From Roseovarius aestuariivivens (GTDB taxonomy: Bacteria > Pseudomonadota > Alphaproteobacteria > Rhodobacterales > Rhodobacteraceae), in assembly GCF_004761875.1 (NCBI RefSeq), contig NZ_SJEY01000003.1, positions 248,001 to 312,000 on the forward strand: DNA of 64,000 nucleotides. The letters run 5' to 3'. Below the pieces are notes generated by a model that saw only the letters and a list, made by a program, of their open reading frames with translations, ran no database searches and was not told the DNA's origin. The position numbers were made by a program, and so were the translations under genes. How positions within the stretch are numbered: position 1 is the stretch's first letter; each line of letters opens with the position of its first letter. Below, piece by piece: positions 62,317-64,000 of this stretch.

Positions 62317-62627
62317 CGCATCAAGTCCGCCTGAACGTCCTTGCCCCATCCCAGGAAGAACCGCGTACCATCGGTGATCAGCGGGCGCTTCATCAGGGTG
62401 GGGTGCTCGGCAAGAAGCGTCAGCGGATCGGCTGCCCGCGCGTCGTGCGAAAGGCCCCGCCATGTGGTCGAGCGCCGATTGACAAGCTCATCACCCAAAG
62501 CGGCATAGGCGGATTTCAGCACGTCGGGTGGAATACCATCCGACCGGATGTCCCGAAACTCCACCTTATCGAGGGATTTCAGCGCCTTGCGGCAGGTATC
62601 GCAGGTTTTCAGACCATAGAGGGTCAT
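62313..62627 (-). CDS. ArsC/Spx-family protein (YffB type)
   Basis: 104 residues of the thioredoxin-fold ArsC family: YGLKTCDTCRKALK with a CxxC pair at the N-terminus, HPTLMKRPLI and GWG near the end. The family includes glutathione-dependent arsenate reductases and Spx regulators; members of this size without other ars genes are mostly of unknown function. It is convergent with bufD and overlaps its stop by 4 bp. Confidence 0.85.
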   Translation of the reverse strand: MTLYGLKTCDTCRKALKSLDKVEFRDIRSDGIPPDVLKSAYAALGDELVNRRSTTWRGLSHDARAADPLTLLAEHPTLMKRPLITDGTRFFLGWGKDVQADLMR

Positions 62628-62822
62628 TATCGCATGCCCAGTTTTTCACCGGTCTACAGAAGTTGACCACCCGCGTCATCGGGTTTCACTTGCTTTTTGC
62701 AAGGCGAGTGCAATCATTTTTTTGCAAGCGCTTCTGTCGTCTCGAAAGCCAACCTTTCTCGCGGGCCGAAGCGTTGGCATCCCGGGGTGTCCCGGGCGAC
62801 ACAAGACAGAAGGAGAAGCGGC

Positions 62823-63029
62823 ATGCCAACCGGCACCGTGAAATGGTTCAATACCACCAAAGGTTATGGGTTCATCGCCCCCGATGAGGGCGGCAAGGAC
62901 GTGTTTGTCCATATTAGCCAGGTCGAAAGGTCAGGTCTCACCGGCCTCGCCGACAACCAGAAGGTCGGCTACGACCTGCAAGAGGGCCGCGACGGTCGAC
63001 AGATGGCGGCGGATCTCAAACTGCTCTGA
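62823..63029 (+). CDS. CspA-family cold-shock protein
   Basis: 68 residues forming a single OB-fold. The RNA-binding motifs are intact: KGYGFI at 13-18 and VFVHIS at 27-32. The ATG at 62823 has GAAGGAGAAG upstream. The leader at 62690-62745 has two TTTTTGCAAG copies and a CTTGC/GCAAG hairpin, so a structured, temperature-sensitive 5' UTR is possible. Confidence 0.93.
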   Translation: MPTGTVKWFNTTKGYGFIAPDEGGKDVFVHISQVERSGLTGLADNQKVGYDLQEGRDGRQMAADLKLL

Positions 63030-63053
63030 CAGCGCTTGCGAGGCGATGGTACA

Positions 63054-63079
63054 ATTCAGGCCGGGCGTCCGGCCTGAAT
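63054..63079 (+). terminator. Strong hairpin between the cold-shock gene and its convergent neighbour
   Basis: ATTCAGGCCGG and CCGGCCTGAAT form a perfect 11-bp stem around GCGT. There is no T-tract on either side, so it is a stable 3'-end structure that may serve both convergent genes. Confidence 0.6.
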
Positions 63080-63098
63080 AAGACAGGCCCGCCTGAGG

Positions 63099-63383
63099 TC
63101 AGTAACAGCCCTTTTCACCCTCGCGGCACGTCCCGACACTGCGCGCGCGGGACGAGTGGTAATGCCGCTTTTTCGGCAGTGGATGCGCTTTCACCTGCTG
63201 GTACGTCATGCTTTGGTTCGGCGTCCCACAACAGATGACCCCGGAAATCGTGACCGGCTGCAATCCTTGCGGACAGTAATTGTGCTTGGAGGGATAGGCA
63301 TAAACCTTTGGCCCTTCAGCCATGGCCGGCCCGCCGAGAACGGCCACAGTCAACGCGGCGGCGATGTATGAGGTGATGCGCAT
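63099..63383 (-). CDS. Small Cys-rich secreted hypothetical protein
   Basis: 94 residues from the ATG at 63383 (GAGGATCAT upstream). A signal peptide ends near AMA-E (about residue 22). The mature part has five cysteines (NYCPQG, VICCG, TCRE and GCY at the C-terminus) and many Lys/His/Arg. No family is recognised. A TTGACA/TACCAT promoter precedes it. Confidence 0.65.
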   Translation of the reverse strand: MRITSYIAAALTVAVLGGPAMAEGPKVYAYPSKHNYCPQGLQPVTISGVICCGTPNQSMTYQQVKAHPLPKKRHYHSSRARSVGTCREGEKGCY

Positions 63384-63432
63384 ATGATCCTCGCAAAAAA
63401 AGTAAATACAGCCCAAAATCGTTGTGCACGTT

Positions 63433-63460
63433 ATGGTATAGATGCCCGGATGCCTGTCAA
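63433..63460 (-). promoter_or_regulatory. Promoter candidate for the small secreted protein
   Basis: On the minus strand, TTGACA (63460-63455) is followed after 16 bp by TACCAT (63438-63433), and the ATG is 50 bp downstream. It is a good sigma-70 match in an AT-richer gap. A GGAA/TTCC-type imperfect palindrome at 63472-63487 lies just upstream. Confidence 0.5.
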
Positions 63461-63514
63461 TTTTTTACGCCGGAAACAATTGGTTCCAATCCCGGGATAA
63501 TGCCATGACGCGCA

Positions 63515-63997
63515 TCAGGTCTTCCGCATCCATTCGCGCAGCTCGCATCGCGGCGCGTCCGCACGCAGGGGAATGCGCGTCGTGACCTGCCAGTCACCTT
63601 CGTCGAACTCAGGAAACCAGGTATCCGCCCCCTCGACAGCCAGGTCGACTTCGGTGATCAGCATGCGCTGCGACATCGGCAGAAGCGCTTCGAAAATCCC
63701 GAAGCCGCCGATGCCGGAAATGCGGGCATACCCTGCTGAAATCGCGCTCTCGATTGCGGCCTCGACCGACGGTACGACGTGGTGCGGGCCATCGACATGC
63801 CCCGAGGACACCACGATGTTGAGGCGACGACCAAGCGGCCTGACCGGCAGGCTTTCCCAGGTCCGCCGCCCCATGATCAGCGCAGAGCCGAGCGTTTCGC
63901 GCTGAAAAAAAGCAAGATCTTCGGGCGCATGCCAAGGGATGTCACCATCCTTGCCGATGGCGCCATTGCGGTCGCGGGCGACGACGAGCGAAATCAT
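63515..63997 (-). CDS. folA: FolA, dihydrofolate reductase
   Basis: 160 residues. It begins ISLVVARDRNGAIGKDGDIPWHAPEDLAFF (read in two parts, about 2-31) and has the nucleotide-binding GRRTWESL and VSSGHV stretches and the GGFGIFEALL motif. It reduces dihydrofolate for thymidylate and one-carbon metabolism. The start codon is 3 bp from the right edge, so upstream control is not visible. Confidence 0.95.
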   Translation of the reverse strand: MISLVVARDRNGAIGKDGDIPWHAPEDLAFFQRETLGSALIMGRRTWESLPVRPLGRRLNIVVSSGHVDGPHHVVPSVEAAIESAISAGYARISGIGGFGIFEALLPMSQRMLITEVDLAVEGADTWFPEFDEGDWQVTTRIPLRADAPRCELREWMRKT

Positions 63998-64000
63998 CAG

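Overview
The window reads as a chromosomal segment of a high-GC marine alphaproteobacterium of the Rhodobacterales (Roseobacter-type). Four things point there. There is a DmdA/AcuI pair for dimethylsulfoniopropionate (DMSP). There is a complete polyhydroxyalkanoate (PHA) locus of the Paracoccus/Roseobacter kind (phaZ, phaC, phaP, phaR). The mraZ-rsmH-ftsL-ftsI-murE-murF order is intact, and the DUF2842, DUF1326 and DUF2182 families common in this order are present. I see no rRNA, tRNA, CRISPR array, insertion sequence or prophage. About 71 genes are supported, nearly all intact; only murF is cut, by the left edge.

Layout. 1-6405: division and cell-wall cluster read leftward from mraZ to murF, with a 644-bp leader rich in TGGG repeats. 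7050-11814: a leftward run DUF2182, DUF1326, DinB, dmdA, acuI, GNAT, facing a GntR/FadR-type regulator (11872) across 57 bp that carry two GT-N3-AC operator-like sites. 12622-17000: housekeeping genes (Trm112-like, Lon-N-like, CnoX-like thioredoxin, exonuclease III, OmpR-type response regulator). 17134-28660: ribA with a decayed RibB-like N-terminus, secreted proteins, purA, a PAS-GGDEF gene behind a perfect TTAA-N7-TTAA CtrA-type box, secG, pyrG, and two TerB-like genes with a cytosolic PhnD-like protein. 28769-32438: a polar amino-acid ABC transporter with a small antisense gene of unknown function inside it. 32449-40870: DUF3179, DUF4336, two cyclophilins, pgk, a spermidine-synthase-like membrane protein, class I aldolase, a sulfotransferase and a lipoprotein. 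41018-45760: gamma-glutamyl-polyamine catabolism (two PuuA-like ligases, a glutamine amidotransferase, a PuuB-like oxidase). 45977-48208: DegT-type aminotransferase and a LysR regulator. 48215-52770: PHA locus. 52855-59564: DUF4386, two hydrolases, an MFS transporter and thrS. 59811-62316: a bufferin-type RiPP operon (DUF2282 precursor, DUF692/MNIO enzyme, DUF2063 partner, DoxX-like membrane protein). 62313-63997: ArsC/Spx-like protein, cold-shock protein, a small Cys-rich secreted protein and folA.

Systems of most interest. First, the four-gene bufferin operon. Its precursor and its last gene both appear to start with TTG, its genes overlap, and its leader carries a 33-bp tandem duplication plus a second dyad. 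Second, a DMSP demethylation operon whose first three genes (DUF2182, DUF1326, DinB) have no assigned role in DMSP metabolism. Third, a small antisense protein with a duplicated FEDPSFG motif encoded by a perfect 20-bp DNA repeat. All family calls come from recognising motifs by eye; no database search was run.
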